Of a stretch of 64,000 nt of DNA, positions 52,338-61,671 are shown piece after piece. A program made the translations under genes and the position numbers. The stretch comes from Rhizobiaceae bacterium (GTDB lineage: Bacteria > Pseudomonadota > Alphaproteobacteria > Rhizobiales > Rhizobiaceae): contig JAMLJA010000018.1 in the NCBI GenBank assembly GCA_023953905.1, positions 32,132-96,131 of the forward strand, in the 5' to 3' direction. Position 1 is the stretch's first letter; the number at the start of each line of letters is the position of its first letter. The notes below the pieces were generated by a model that saw nothing but the letters and a program-made list of their open reading frames with translations, was not told where the DNA came from and made no database searches.

Positions 52338-53135
52338 TCATCCGCTCCCGCTCAACACGCGCAGTGGAAAGTAATCTGTCCGTTGATCATCGACGTAGCG
52401 GTGGGCCGATCGATATCGATCCCAATCTCCGGTATTGAAGTCAGCCACGACAAGATCCTCGCCGGTTTCGCTTCCGCGCGCCAGAATCGACCCGTCGGGA
52501 GCAACGATCGCGCTCGCGCCGGCGAAATCGCCCTCACCTCCGACATGATTGCAGAAGGCGACGCATATCGAATTCTCATAGGCGCGAGCAGGAACCTGCA
52601 TCCGCGGCACCACATAATAACCCCGGTCCGTCGCGCTGATTGCGATAGCGATGTCAGCGCCGCGACGTTGCAGATCCTGCATGGCCGCCGGGAAATCGAG
52701 GTCGTAACAAATAAGAATACCCACGGAGCAGCCCGGCTCCACTTGCGCGACGGGCGAAGGCTCCCCGGGGTAGAACAGCGATTTTTCAAGCTCGCCCCAA
52801 AGATGCATCTTCCGATAGTTCAGCACCCGATCGCCGTTTCGATCGATCAGCAGGGCGGAGTTATGTAGAGCGTCTCCATTGCACTCGGAATAGCCGGTGC
52901 AGATTGCAACTCGATGCATCCTGGTGATCGGGGAAAGCTGCTCTGCAAGGTCACATGCGGCGAGAGCCAACTCCCGCGCCGATACGACGCTGAGGTAGCC
53001 ACAGACAAAAAGCTCGGGAAATACGATGAGAGACGCGCCTGCATTCGACGCCTCGCCTGCAAGCTTCTCGATCCTGTTCAGCGAGTCCACTATCGTCTTC
53101 GGCGCAAACTGTGTCTGCGCCAGCGCTAGGCGCAT
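52338..53135 (-). CDS. Carbon-nitrogen hydrolase (nitrilase superfamily amidase)
   Basis: A 265-residue nitrilase-superfamily enzyme. The triad is Glu41 (IVFPELFVCGY), Lys109 (NYRKMHLWGE) and Cys143 (ILICYDLDFP). It is shorter than true nitrilases and resembles aliphatic amidase or omega-amidase-like members that act on small amides. The start overlaps the stop of the upstream ABC ATPase by 10 bases. It may hydrolyse an amide brought in by the importer or made by the neighbouring amidotransferase. Confidence 0.87.
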   Translation of the reverse strand: MRLALAQTQFAPKTIVDSLNRIEKLAGEASNAGASLIVFPELFVCGYLSVVSARELALAACDLAEQLSPITRMHRVAICTGYSECNGDALHNSALLIDRNGDRVLNYRKMHLWGELEKSLFYPGEPSPVAQVEPGCSVGILICYDLDFPAAMQDLQRRGADIAIAISATDRGYYVVPRMQVPARAYENSICVAFCNHVGGEGDFAGASAIVAPDGSILARGSETGEDLVVADFNTGDWDRYRSAHRYVDDQRTDYFPLRVLSGSG

Positions 53136-54106
53136 GATGCGTTCCTTTGCTCACTGCTGGCAAACTCGAACATCACTTCGCGCCGCAAAGCTCCCACGGA
53201 GACACCTTTCGCATTCTCGACACTGAGTTGCGCAGCGCCCGTCTGCAGAAACACGGTCAGCGCATGGTGCATGGAAGCTTCGAGGCCGATTGTGGGAGAC
53301 TGCGCCTCCACTTCCGCGCCCAATTCGGACAACCGCTCCACGGGAGTCGTCTGCAATAGCTTGATGATCCGGTCCTCTCCCAGAAGGCTTGCCACGAATG
53401 GCGTTGCCGGTCTGAGAAGCAGATCGGCCGGAGGTGCTGTCTGGACGACGCGACCGTGCTCCATGACCACGATGCGGTCTGCAAGTTTGACGGCCTCGTC
53501 CATATCATGCGTGACGATGACGATCGTCTTGCGCAGCTTTCGCTGGATGTCGGTGATCTCGCGCTGCAGATTGGCCCGCGTGATTGGATCGAGCGCGCCG
53601 AAAGGCTCGTCCATGAGAAGGATCGGAGGGTCCGCAGCAAGAGCCCGCGCCACCCCGACACGCTGTTGCTGACCACCTGAAAGCTGAGACGGACGACGTT
53701 GCCGGTATTCGTCCGGATCGAGCCCGACAAGATCGAGCAGCGCGTCGACGCGTTCCGTGATGCGCTTTCTGTCCCATCCAAGAAGCTGTGGCACCACGGC
53801 AATGTTGCGCGCGATCGTCATATGCGGGAACAGGCCCACATGCTGGATGACGTAGCCAAGCGAACGTCTGAGCTGCAGGACCGGCATGTCGCGGATGGCT
53901 CTGCCGTCGATCAGGATCTCGCCGCTGGTAGGCTCCACCAGGCGATTGATCATTTTGAGCGAGGTTGTCTTGCCACAGCCGGAGGGCCCGATAAGGGCCG
54001 TCGTCGTGCCGGCCTCAATCGCGAGATCCACCCTATCGACAGCTGGCTTTTCACCGTCGCGGAATGTCTTGAGAACGGCGTTGAATTCGATTGCCGTTGA
54101 GGTCAT
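53126..54106 (-). CDS. ABC transporter ATP-binding protein (OpuBA/ProV-like)
   Basis: A 326-residue ATPase. Walker A GPSGCGKTT, signature LSGGQQQRVGVARAL and Walker B PILLMDEPFGALD are intact, with the osmoprotectant-importer style region FRDGEKPAVDRVDL at the start. The C-terminal tail (about 240-326) is a regulatory extension that is not a clear CBS pair. Together with two permeases and a binding protein it forms a quaternary-amine or betaine-type importer. It overlaps the adjacent permease by 4 bases. Confidence 0.9.
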   Translation of the reverse strand: MTSTAIEFNAVLKTFRDGEKPAVDRVDLAIEAGTTTALIGPSGCGKTTSLKMINRLVEPTSGEILIDGRAIRDMPVLQLRRSLGYVIQHVGLFPHMTIARNIAVVPQLLGWDRKRITERVDALLDLVGLDPDEYRQRRPSQLSGGQQQRVGVARALAADPPILLMDEPFGALDPITRANLQREITDIQRKLRKTIVIVTHDMDEAVKLADRIVVMEHGRVVQTAPPADLLLRPATPFVASLLGEDRIIKLLQTTPVERLSELGAEVEAQSPTIGLEASMHHALTVFLQTGAAQLSVENAKGVSVGALRREVMFEFASSEQRNASCA

Positions 54107-54738
54107 GAGCGAACTCCAACCCTGCGCATGGCCAAATTCTCCACAATGACAATTGCTTGATTCACCGCGATGGCGAGGATCGCCGACAGGCCCGAACCGA
54201 TCAAAAGCGGGTTCGCGTCCATTCGCGCGATTCCCTGCAGGATCAGCGTGCCAAGGCTCTCAACACCGATATAGGCCGTGAGCGTAATGACGGAGACGAG
54301 CATCACCGCTGACACCCGCATGCCGGCAAGGATGACGGGCGCGGCATTGATCAGTTCCACGCGCAGCAGCACCGTCAATTCGGACATACCCATGCCCCGT
54401 GCGGCCTCTTTGATATTCGGATCGACGCCGGCGAGCCCGCTCGTCGTATTCTGCATGATTGGCAGAATGCCCTTGATGAACAATGGCACAAGGGCGCCAA
54501 CGTAGCCGATGCCGAGAAACGGAATTGAGATCGCCAGAAGTACAATCTCCGGTGTCGCCTGAAGGATATTCACGACCGGTGTCAGAAAACGCAGTCCGCT
54601 GAAACGATAGGAAACCACTCCGATCGCCACTCCGAGTATCGACGCGCCGATGAACGAAACGCCGAACAGCAGGATATGCTTGATCGTGAGATCAAGGATC
54701 GTGTCGCCGAAAAACTCGGTGTATTCGAGGAGGGACAT
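54103..54738 (-). CDS. ABC transporter permease (OpuBB/ProW-like)
   Basis: A 211-residue permease with five to six membrane spans and the EAA loop IKEAARGMGMSELTVLLRVEL near residue 105. It is the short permease type of osmoprotectant importers. It directly abuts the second permease gene (stop at 54739, start at 54738), indicating translational coupling. Confidence 0.88.
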   Translation of the reverse strand: MSLLEYTEFFGDTILDLTIKHILLFGVSFIGASILGVAIGVVSYRFSGLRFLTPVVNILQATPEIVLLAISIPFLGIGYVGALVPLFIKGILPIMQNTTSGLAGVDPNIKEAARGMGMSELTVLLRVELINAAPVILAGMRVSAVMLVSVITLTAYIGVESLGTLILQGIARMDANPLLIGSGLSAILAIAVNQAIVIVENLAMRRVGVRS

Positions 54739-55374
54739 CTAATGGGCGTCCTCGCCAAGAAGGCGCACGGCCAATCGCTTCTCGCCAGACTTCATCGCGA
54801 GATCCGCCAGCACCGCCATCAGAATCACAGGAATACTGCCCGCAAGGACAACGTTGAGAGAAACCGTTGAAATACCTCTGAAAACCAGATCGCCGAGTCC
54901 GCCGGCGCCGATGAGGGATGCAAGCGTCGCCATGCCGACCGCTCCAACTGTCGCCGTTCGGATGCCGGCCACGATTACGAGAAGGGCAAGCGGCAACTCG
55001 ACGCTGACAAGCCTCTGCATGGAACCCATGCCCATGCCGACGGCCGCTTCGATCGCCGCGGGTCTGACAGTGACAATCCCGGTATAGGTGTTCTGAACGA
55101 TGGGCAGCAGCGAATAAAGCGTGATGGCGACCAGTGCCGGGATCAGCCCGATCCCGAGCAGGGGGATCATGAGGCCGAACAGGGCAAGTGTGGGAATCGT
55201 ATAGATGACGCTGACTGCTCCCAGAATGAACACGCCGAGAGATCTGATCTTGGCCGCAAGGATTCCGAGCGGCACACCAAGCAGGAGCGCAAACCCAAGT
55301 GCGATCACGCATATCTGTCCATGGCGGACAGTTGCCATCGCAATGCGATCATAGTTGGTTAGGAAATATTCCAT
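54739..55374 (-). CDS. ABC transporter permease (OpuBB/ProW-like)
   Basis: A 211-residue permease of the same family as its neighbour, with EAAVGMGMGSMQRLVSVELP as the ATPase contact loop near residue 108 and hydrophobic spans throughout. The two copies are distinct enough to form a heterodimer. It stands 136 bp downstream of the binding-protein gene. Confidence 0.88.
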   Translation of the reverse strand: MEYFLTNYDRIAMATVRHGQICVIALGFALLLGVPLGILAAKIRSLGVFILGAVSVIYTIPTLALFGLMIPLLGIGLIPALVAITLYSLLPIVQNTYTGIVTVRPAAIEAAVGMGMGSMQRLVSVELPLALLVIVAGIRTATVGAVGMATLASLIGAGGLGDLVFRGISTVSLNVVLAGSIPVILMAVLADLAMKSGEKRLAVRLLGEDAH

Positions 55375-55510
55375 CGCGCCTAACGTTGTCGCAAATCAGG
55401 TCGATCACACGAGCGACCTGATGTTGCTTTGTACTGGCAGCCGCTCGAAACCTGTCCCGAGAAGATCATTCAGATACCCGAGATGGTCGCGACTACCATT
55501 GTTCGGGTGC

Positions 55511-56437
55511 TTATTTCAGCACGCCGATTTCCTTCAGATAATCCTCGGCAACCTTGTCGACGGGAATGTTGTCGATGTCGGCGCGCGCGTTGAGCTTTGT
55601 CTGGGTTTCATTGTCGAGGTTGGAGATCACCGAATTGATGGCGTCAGCGATTTCCGGATGAGCAGTCAATACCTCGTCGCGCACCGTGATGGCGGCATTG
55701 TAGGCGGGAAAGAAGTGCTTGTCGTCGTCGACGACCTTGAGGCCAACCTTCTCGATGCGGGCGTCCGTCGCGAAGGCGACAATGACATCCACCTGACCAG
55801 CGTCGATCGAGGTATACATGAGGCCGATATCCATCGGCTTGAGGGTGCCGAATTTGAATCCGTAGGCCTTTGCCATTCCGGGATAACCATCCAGAGGACG
55901 GCCCGCGAACTCGATCGATGAGCCTAGCGTCCAATCGGCGGCCACATCCTTGAAGCCGGAGATGGTGTCGATCTTCAGCTCTTCCGCCCTGTCCTTCTTG
56001 AGGGCCAACGCATAGGTGTTGTTGAACTTGGTCGGCGCCAGCCAGGTGATGCCGTATTTCTCCTTGTACTGCGATGCCACGCGCTCATAGGCCTTGGCCG
56101 GATCGGTAATCGGCTCTTCCTTGAGCATGTTGGCGAGCGCATCGCCCGTATAGTCTGGGAAAATGTCGATCGCGCCGCTGACGATCGCCTGCTGACCAAT
56201 GGCCGTGCCTCCGAGGTTCGGCGCCAACTCCACCTCAAGCCCCAGCTTGTCCTCGACGATGAGCGCGGCCATGTAGCCAAGCATGGCCTGTTCGGTCTGG
56301 TTGGGGAAGCCGATCTTGATCGGCTTGTCTTGTGCGATGGCCTGACTTTGGCTGCCCGCAATCAGTACGGTCGCCGTGAGTGCGGCCACAGCCAGCGAGG
56401 CGACGGATTTTCTGATGTTCAACATACTATAAATCAT
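55511..56437 (-). CDS. Glycine betaine/quaternary-amine-type ABC substrate-binding protein (OpuBC/ProX-like)
   Basis: A 308-residue binding protein with a Sec signal (hydrophobic core about 12-28, then QAIAQ). The mature region starts KPIKIGFPNQTEQAMLGYM and contains AIDIFPDYTGDALANML near residue 90, both hallmarks of the OpuBC/OsmF group. ATG 56437 was chosen because AGGGA lies six bases upstream. The ligand is probably a betaine, carnitine-like or other quaternary amine, but the operon context (amidase, CocE hydrolase) leaves room for an ester or amide derivative. Confidence 0.88.
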   Translation of the reverse strand: MIYSMLNIRKSVASLAVAALTATVLIAGSQSQAIAQDKPIKIGFPNQTEQAMLGYMAALIVEDKLGLEVELAPNLGGTAIGQQAIVSGAIDIFPDYTGDALANMLKEEPITDPAKAYERVASQYKEKYGITWLAPTKFNNTYALALKKDRAEELKIDTISGFKDVAADWTLGSSIEFAGRPLDGYPGMAKAYGFKFGTLKPMDIGLMYTSIDAGQVDVIVAFATDARIEKVGLKVVDDDKHFFPAYNAAITVRDEVLTAHPEIADAINSVISNLDNETQTKLNARADIDNIPVDKVAEDYLKEIGVLK

Positions 56438-56465
56438 AGTGGTTCCCTGTTTGGTTGTAGATTGC

Positions 56466-58451
56466 TCAGATGAGCCGTGCGCGCAGACGCGGCGTCGTCT
56501 CATCCCATTTTCTCTCGAAGATCTTCTCCCCGCTCTCGAACGCCTGTAGCGTTCCCTCGAAGCGGTAGTCCTGTCCGGCGAACGTGACGCGCGAAACCGT
56601 TTCCACGCGCACTGACCAGTTTTCGCGTTCAAAGCCAGCCAGGCGATGAGCTCGCGCCACACTTCGTTCGGGTTGATGCCATGGCATCGAATAGGTTTCC
56701 GAACCGAGCGCACGAAGCGTCAGGTCCACGTCGTCCAGCCGCACCGCACCCAGGTTTCGGACGACCTCAACCACGGTTTCTTCCCGGTCGAGATGGCGCG
56801 CTGTGGAGAGCCGACCGCGTTGGGGCTTCACAAGCTCCCGCGATTCCCGATACGCGGGGACCTGCGCGTCGCCGAGGCTTTGCGGCGCGAGGTCGGATGA
56901 ACCGTCCCGCAGCGGGATGCGAATCTCTGCAGACCGCAGTTCCAGATCAGCTATTTCCGGCAGCCCCACCGCCAGCGGCCAATAGGCGCTGGAAATGGAC
57001 AAGCGCAGTCGATGTCCTGCCGGAACTTCATAAGCGATGTCGTTGAGCGACAGCTCGACGCCGAATGGCTGGCCTGGGGCGATTTCCTGAAATGAGGAGA
57101 GGTCATCACTCAAGGCAAGGTTGCGCAAGCCATAGGTGATCCGGCGACTGGACCCGTCGGCTGCAATCTCGTTCAAGCGAACGGCCACCATGCCCTCAGG
57201 CGAGAAGGTGATGAGCTTAAGTCGAACAGCGACGCCGCCAAGAATTTGTATCGCACTCTCGAGCGGCTTGGTGTCAAAGCAGATCGACCAGGCATCGTCC
57301 TCGCGTTGATCAAGCGGCATGTCCGGACCCCAGCCATAGGGGCACCATTCTCCGGACCCCACTCCGAGGTCCGGCCGGGACGCAATTTTTCGCGACAGGG
57401 TTCGAGGTTCTTCCGCGAGTTCGTTTTCGCCCGCATGCAGGACGATCTCTTGCTGTTCGAAAGGCCACCGAGCCTCGGCTACGAACCGGCCCTTGCGTGT
57501 CTCGAACGCCGCTTTCGGTTGTTCGCTTTCCTGCATCCAGCAGGTCAATCTCGGCCCCTCCATGACGCCATCGTCGATGCCCTTGAGCCAATGATCCCAC
57601 CACCGAACCGCGTAGCCGATGAAATCGATCGTCGGTCCTGGCTTGGCCACATGTGGAAACGAATGCGCCCAAGGCCCGATAAGCCCCTTGCTTGGGCTGG
57701 ATAGACCCGCCAGCAGGCGCATGACCGAGTTGCTGTAGCCGTCAGCCCAGCCGCCGACAGCCAGAACCGCAGCCTTGATTGACGAGATATCGTCGCGCAC
57801 GCTGCCCGACTTCCAGTAGTCATTGCGGATTGGATTCTGCATCCAGCGCAAAGCTGGCGGAGTGACCGCATCGAGCCGCTCCAGCCACATGTCCTTCCAG
57901 CGCGCACCGACCACCTCGGGATCAGGCGGGGTGGCAAGCCACGTAAAAAGTGTCGACCCGTATTGCAGATTATCGTTGAGCAGGCAGCCGCCCATATAGT
58001 GCATGTCATCCGCAAAACGGTCGTCCGACGCGCAGGTCGTAATGATTGCTTTGAGGGCCGGGGGCGCCAGCGCGGCAACCTGAAGCGAATTGAAGCCGCT
58101 CCAGGAGATGCCCATCATGCCGACATTTCCATCGCACCAGTCCTGCTCGGCCATCCATTCGATAACCGCGACTGCATCAGACCATTCCTGCGACGTGTAT
58201 TCGTCATGCATCAGGCCGTCGCTATCGCCGGAGCCCCGCATGTCGACACGCACGCTGACATAACCGGCCTCCGCCATGGCCGGGTGCAGGATCGCGTCGT
58301 CCCCTCTGTGGCGATCCCGCCGCCGGTAAGGCAAGTACTCAAGGATGGCCGGGGCAGGCCGGTGAAGCGCGTCTGGAAACCATATCCGAGCGGCGAGGCG
58401 ACAGCCGTCCGGCAGCGTTATCCAGACTGTTTCGGCGACGTCGAGGATCAA
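56466..58451 (-). CDS. CocE/NonD family alpha/beta hydrolase
   Basis: A 661-residue X-Pro dipeptidyl-peptidase / CocE-type hydrolase. The nucleophile is Ser116 in MMGISWSGFNS, DMRGSGDSDG lies at 70-79, and the C-terminal jelly-roll domain begins near residue 370. Such enzymes split acyl esters or peptides. The start is TTG 58451, overlapping the MmgE/PrpD stop (TTGA). A signal peptide is not seen, so it likely acts on an imported ester or amide. It is longer than the typical 570-600 residues. Confidence 0.86.
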   Translation of the reverse strand: MILDVAETVWITLPDGCRLAARIWFPDALHRPAPAILEYLPYRRRDRHRGDDAILHPAMAEAGYVSVRVDMRGSGDSDGLMHDEYTSQEWSDAVAVIEWMAEQDWCDGNVGMMGISWSGFNSLQVAALAPPALKAIITTCASDDRFADDMHYMGGCLLNDNLQYGSTLFTWLATPPDPEVVGARWKDMWLERLDAVTPPALRWMQNPIRNDYWKSGSVRDDISSIKAAVLAVGGWADGYSNSVMRLLAGLSSPSKGLIGPWAHSFPHVAKPGPTIDFIGYAVRWWDHWLKGIDDGVMEGPRLTCWMQESEQPKAAFETRKGRFVAEARWPFEQQEIVLHAGENELAEEPRTLSRKIASRPDLGVGSGEWCPYGWGPDMPLDQREDDAWSICFDTKPLESAIQILGGVAVRLKLITFSPEGMVAVRLNEIAADGSSRRITYGLRNLALSDDLSSFQEIAPGQPFGVELSLNDIAYEVPAGHRLRLSISSAYWPLAVGLPEIADLELRSAEIRIPLRDGSSDLAPQSLGDAQVPAYRESRELVKPQRGRLSTARHLDREETVVEVVRNLGAVRLDDVDLTLRALGSETYSMPWHQPERSVARAHRLAGFERENWSVRVETVSRVTFAGQDYRFEGTLQAFESGEKIFERKWDETTPRLRARLI

Positions 58452-59809
58452 GCTGCGACCGCTTCTCTAAGTGCATCGATCGGCGAAAGCACAAGATCGA
58501 GGAGGCCGCGCACCGATTGGGCACTGTCGAGCGCATCAATGGATGTGCGCAGCGCGCTGGCAATTTCCGTCCCCATCGCAGCATCAGCGATCGAATGAAA
58601 TTTCGCAGCAATCTCGCTATCCGAAAGGGGGCTTTGGGCATCGCCCCGCGCCGTGGTGAGACCGCTTTCGAGAACAGTCCCGTCTTTCAGGAAGATGCGC
58701 GCACGCGCTTTTCTTTCTGCGGGAAACAGCCTGTCGATCTCATCGACCGCAATCGGCTTGATGCGATCATTCATCGACAATATCTCGGGGTCTTGCAAAG
58801 AGGTGCCCGCAATGTCTGAGGGAAGCAGTTGCCCTCGCACGAGCGTCGCTGCCACAGGAAAGGGCAGACTGTACTGGGCCTCCTCGGTGGTTCTGGGTCT
58901 GCGTTGATTGAGCTTGACCGCAGCATCGAACGTGTCGATCTCGACGTGATCGATCGCTTCAGGCGCAATATTGTGCGTGCGTCTCAGCACAAGTGCCGCC
59001 TCAATAGCCGGTTGCGCCCAGCGGCAGACCGGATGCGGCTTGAAATACATGTTCAGAAACTGCCAGTTCTCACCAAGGTCATTCCAGTAGGATTTGGCGT
59101 CCTCGCCTTCCACGACAATAGCCGGCGCTCCCGTGAAGCCGTCCTGCGCGAGGCCAGCGGCGCTGATCCCCGCCATCGCGCCCCATCCCGAACCATCCTT
59201 GAGCATGGTCGGAAAATCGATACAGCGCATCATCTGGCTGCGGGGGCCGTGAAACTCCGCTATGCCGATCGCATCCCGAAACTGGGCTTCATCCAGACCC
59301 CAGACACGTGCGGCGACAGCCGCGGCACCCAAGGCGTTCCAGGAACCTGAGGTGTGATAATCGGGGACGGTCGCATGTTGTGCAATGCCTGCCCGCAACG
59401 CAATCTCGTATCCGATCGCCAGCGAGGTGAGAAACTCTGCGCCGCTCATTTCGCGTGTTTCCGCGACGCTCAACAGAGCCGGCAGGATAGCGCAGCCAGC
59501 ATGGCCCTTGGTGAGCACATGCCCGTCATGTGCGTCGAAACTGTCGATCGTCATACCGCCCGCGAGCGCTGCGCCGGCGGGACTGGCCGTGCGCCCATCG
59601 AACAGCAAGCGAGCCGACTGAGCATCGGCGCCGGCGCCAAACACGCGGACCGCATGGTTGCGGATCTTCCGTGAAAGAGGCGTTTGTACCCCCGCTATGG
59701 CGGTTCCCACCAGATCGAGAACACAGCGTTTCGCCATCTTCTTCACCGCCAAGGGAAGGTCTTCGTATGTCGTACGGGCAGCGAAGCTGAATGCAGATAA
59801 ATCCGCCAT
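58448..59809 (-). CDS. MmgE/PrpD family protein
   Basis: A 453-residue MmgE/PrpD-family protein related to 2-methylcitrate dehydratase and cis-aconitate decarboxylase. Typical stretches are MTIDSFDAHDGHVLTKGHAG (85-104), YKPHP-type FKPHPVCRWAQPAIEA near residue 256 and ALGAAAVAARVWGL near residue 156. It probably dehydrates, decarboxylates or isomerises a hydroxy or unsaturated acid. It is the first gene of the leftward operon; GAGGAGG lies nine bases before its ATG. The GlxA-type regulator is transcribed divergently from the same 152-bp gap. Confidence 0.88.
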   Translation of the reverse strand: MADLSAFSFAARTTYEDLPLAVKKMAKRCVLDLVGTAIAGVQTPLSRKIRNHAVRVFGAGADAQSARLLFDGRTASPAGAALAGGMTIDSFDAHDGHVLTKGHAGCAILPALLSVAETREMSGAEFLTSLAIGYEIALRAGIAQHATVPDYHTSGSWNALGAAAVAARVWGLDEAQFRDAIGIAEFHGPRSQMMRCIDFPTMLKDGSGWGAMAGISAAGLAQDGFTGAPAIVVEGEDAKSYWNDLGENWQFLNMYFKPHPVCRWAQPAIEAALVLRRTHNIAPEAIDHVEIDTFDAAVKLNQRRPRTTEEAQYSLPFPVAATLVRGQLLPSDIAGTSLQDPEILSMNDRIKPIAVDEIDRLFPAERKARARIFLKDGTVLESGLTTARGDAQSPLSDSEIAAKFHSIADAAMGTEIASALRTSIDALDSAQSVRGLLDLVLSPIDALREAVAA

Positions 59810-59961
59810 GCCGATTGGCCTCCTCGGGAAAGAGGCGCCTAGTATGGGTCTGCTGATCGGCTGGGCCTCACATTTTCCGACAGGTTATCGACATAATACG
59901 ACGCGATTCACTGCATTTGGTGATAACATTCGTAGCGAGAGCGTGAACTGAGGAGCCCCGG

Positions 59962-60936
59962 GTGGATGCACCGGCTGACAATTTGGACCCGCTGCATGTA
60001 GGCGTCATTCTGGTGCCGGACTTTTCGCTTATGTCCTTTTCCTCTCTTACGGAACCGCTGCGCGGCGCCAACCGAATGGATCGGGATGAGCCCTACCGCT
60101 GGACCAATCTCAGCGTCGATGGCGGCGTTATTCAATCGAGCACGGGTTTGGCCGTTCCGACCCAACCCCTCGATGACAGTGCTGAATTCGACATCGTCGT
60201 CGTCTGCGGAGGCCATTCCGACGAGACATTTGGCGACAGACGGTTGAGCGAGTACCTGCGCCGCATGGATCGTCGCAGGATTCGCCTTGGAAGTGTCAGC
60301 ACCGGCAGTTTTGTGTTGGCCGATGCCGGGCTTCTGGACGGTCGCCGATGCACCACACACTGGGGCTACATCGACACGCTGCGGGCCTCATGTTCGAGGG
60401 CAGAAGTCTGCGATGAGATCTATGTGGTGGACGGACGTATTTTCACGTGCGCGGGAGGCCTTGCCGCGATGGATGCGATGCTCGACATCATTCGAGAGCG
60501 ACACGGCAACGAATTTTCGAGCATGGTTGCCGAAAACTTCATCTACGGCTCCGACAGAAGTCCCGATGATCACCAACGCGTGGCGTTACGCCACCGCCTT
60601 GGTATCGCCCATCCCATACTGATCAGCGCAGTGTCCTTGATGGAGGAGTTCATCGAGCCGCCGCTTCGACTTCCAGAGATTGCCAGCCGTTCAGGCGTTT
60701 CGCCCCGGCAATTGGAGCGGCTTTTCAAACGACACTTGGGATGCTCGCCGGCACAGCATTATGTGCGCTTGCGCCACGACAAAGCGAGGCGGCTGTTGCG
60801 ACGCACCTCGATGTCCGTACTGGAGATCGCGATCCGGTGCGGCTTCAACTCCGCGTCCCATTTCTCACGCAGCTATCGCCAGCGATTTGACATTCTGCCG
60901 AGCGCAGACCGGGGACGGGAAAGCGCTCGAGGATAG
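59962..60936 (+). CDS. GlxA-family AraC-type transcriptional regulator
   Basis: A 324-residue regulator with an N-terminal DJ-1/PfpI-like amidotransferase fold (about 10-180, HVGVILVPDFSLMSF at the start) and a C-terminal AraC double helix-turn-helix (LPEIASRSGVSPRQLERLFK and ISRCGFNSASHFSRSYR-like). Regulators of this type control betaine, carnitine and dimethylglycine catabolism in proteobacteria, which fits the divergent OpuB-type importer operon. GTG 59962 has GAGGAG upstream. Confidence 0.9.
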   Translation: MDAPADNLDPLHVGVILVPDFSLMSFSSLTEPLRGANRMDRDEPYRWTNLSVDGGVIQSSTGLAVPTQPLDDSAEFDIVVVCGGHSDETFGDRRLSEYLRRMDRRRIRLGSVSTGSFVLADAGLLDGRRCTTHWGYIDTLRASCSRAEVCDEIYVVDGRIFTCAGGLAAMDAMLDIIRERHGNEFSSMVAENFIYGSDRSPDDHQRVALRHRLGIAHPILISAVSLMEEFIEPPLRLPEIASRSGVSPRQLERLFKRHLGCSPAQHYVRLRHDKARRLLRRTSMSVLEIAIRCGFNSASHFSRSYRQRFDILPSADRGRESARG

Positions 60937-60999
60937 GCGGCTGCCTGCGGCCACTCTCAGTCCTGCGGTCCGCTCAAGCTGCCGATTCGTCTGCTCGCC

Positions 61000-61302
61000 T
61001 TATGGCTCCCGTGACCCGATCAACGCTTTCGCAATCTCATCCCACTCGGTATCCAGCTCGTCGGACGCAACAGGTTGATTGGCGCGCCGGTACCAGTAAG
61101 CGGCGTTGGAGAGATCCCCTTCCTTGCGGTGAAGATAGGCGTGAACCCAGGCATTTCTCGGGTCACTCTCGTCCGCCTGCGCGCATTCATGTGCACGGGT
61201 CCAATCGCCCTTGCCATCCCACCAGAGTGCTTGCAAAGCCAATTCCAGGTCGGGAGACGGAGCTTCGTTCGAAAGGCTTTCCTTGAAGATTTCAATGTTC
61301 AT
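61000..61302 (-). CDS. Small conserved hypothetical protein (TPR-like)
   Basis: A 100-residue helical protein. The order DLELALQALWWDGKGDWTRA, ECAQADESDPRNAWVHAYLH and GDLSNAAYWYRRAN (separate helices) looks like two to three tetratricopeptide-type hairpins. ATG 61302 was chosen because GGAGA precedes it; the longer frame has no such site. It is not linked to the catabolic operons and has no assigned role. The gap 61303-61488 before the tRNA holds nothing recognisable. Confidence 0.7.
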   Translation of the reverse strand: MNIEIFKESLSNEAPSPDLELALQALWWDGKGDWTRAHECAQADESDPRNAWVHAYLHRKEGDLSNAAYWYRRANQPVASDELDTEWDEIAKALIGSREP

Positions 61303-61488
61303 GCTGTCTCCTTCCGCAAGTCGTCTGACATGTCGCTGGCGCGGACCCAAGAATAGTCGATACCACATCATCACCGCGCGCAACCAAATCTGCGTCCCAG
61401 GTGCGGAACCATCGAGTTCGTTTTGGCCAAGGCGCGGCCCCTGGCGAACTGCATGATCTTACGAATGAGAATGGAAGCATAAGGAATT

Positions 61489-61562
61489 TGGCTGGGGAAC
61501 CTGGATTCGAACCAGGACTAACGGAGTCAGAGTCCGTGGGTCTACCGTTAACCTATTCCCCA
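61489..61562 (-). tRNA. tRNA-Gln (anticodon CTG)
   Basis: On the minus strand the sequence starts TGGGGAA and ends TTCCCCA-G-CCA, giving a 7-bp acceptor stem with an encoded CCA. The anticodon arm pairs ACGGA with TCCGT around the loop CTCTGAC, with anticodon CTG, and the T arm has CTGGT-TCGAATC-CAGG-type pairing. The D arm is readable though less regular. The 3' end faces the catabolic regions to the left. Confidence 0.93.
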
Positions 61563-61671
61563 ACGACGCTTTCGGTTGCCGACGGCATCGGCAGCGCGGT
61601 TGCGTTCTAGCCGCTGTCTGAAAATAGTCAAGCCCGGCCTGCTTGCAAGGGCGCAGCGCAGACCAGCTTTT

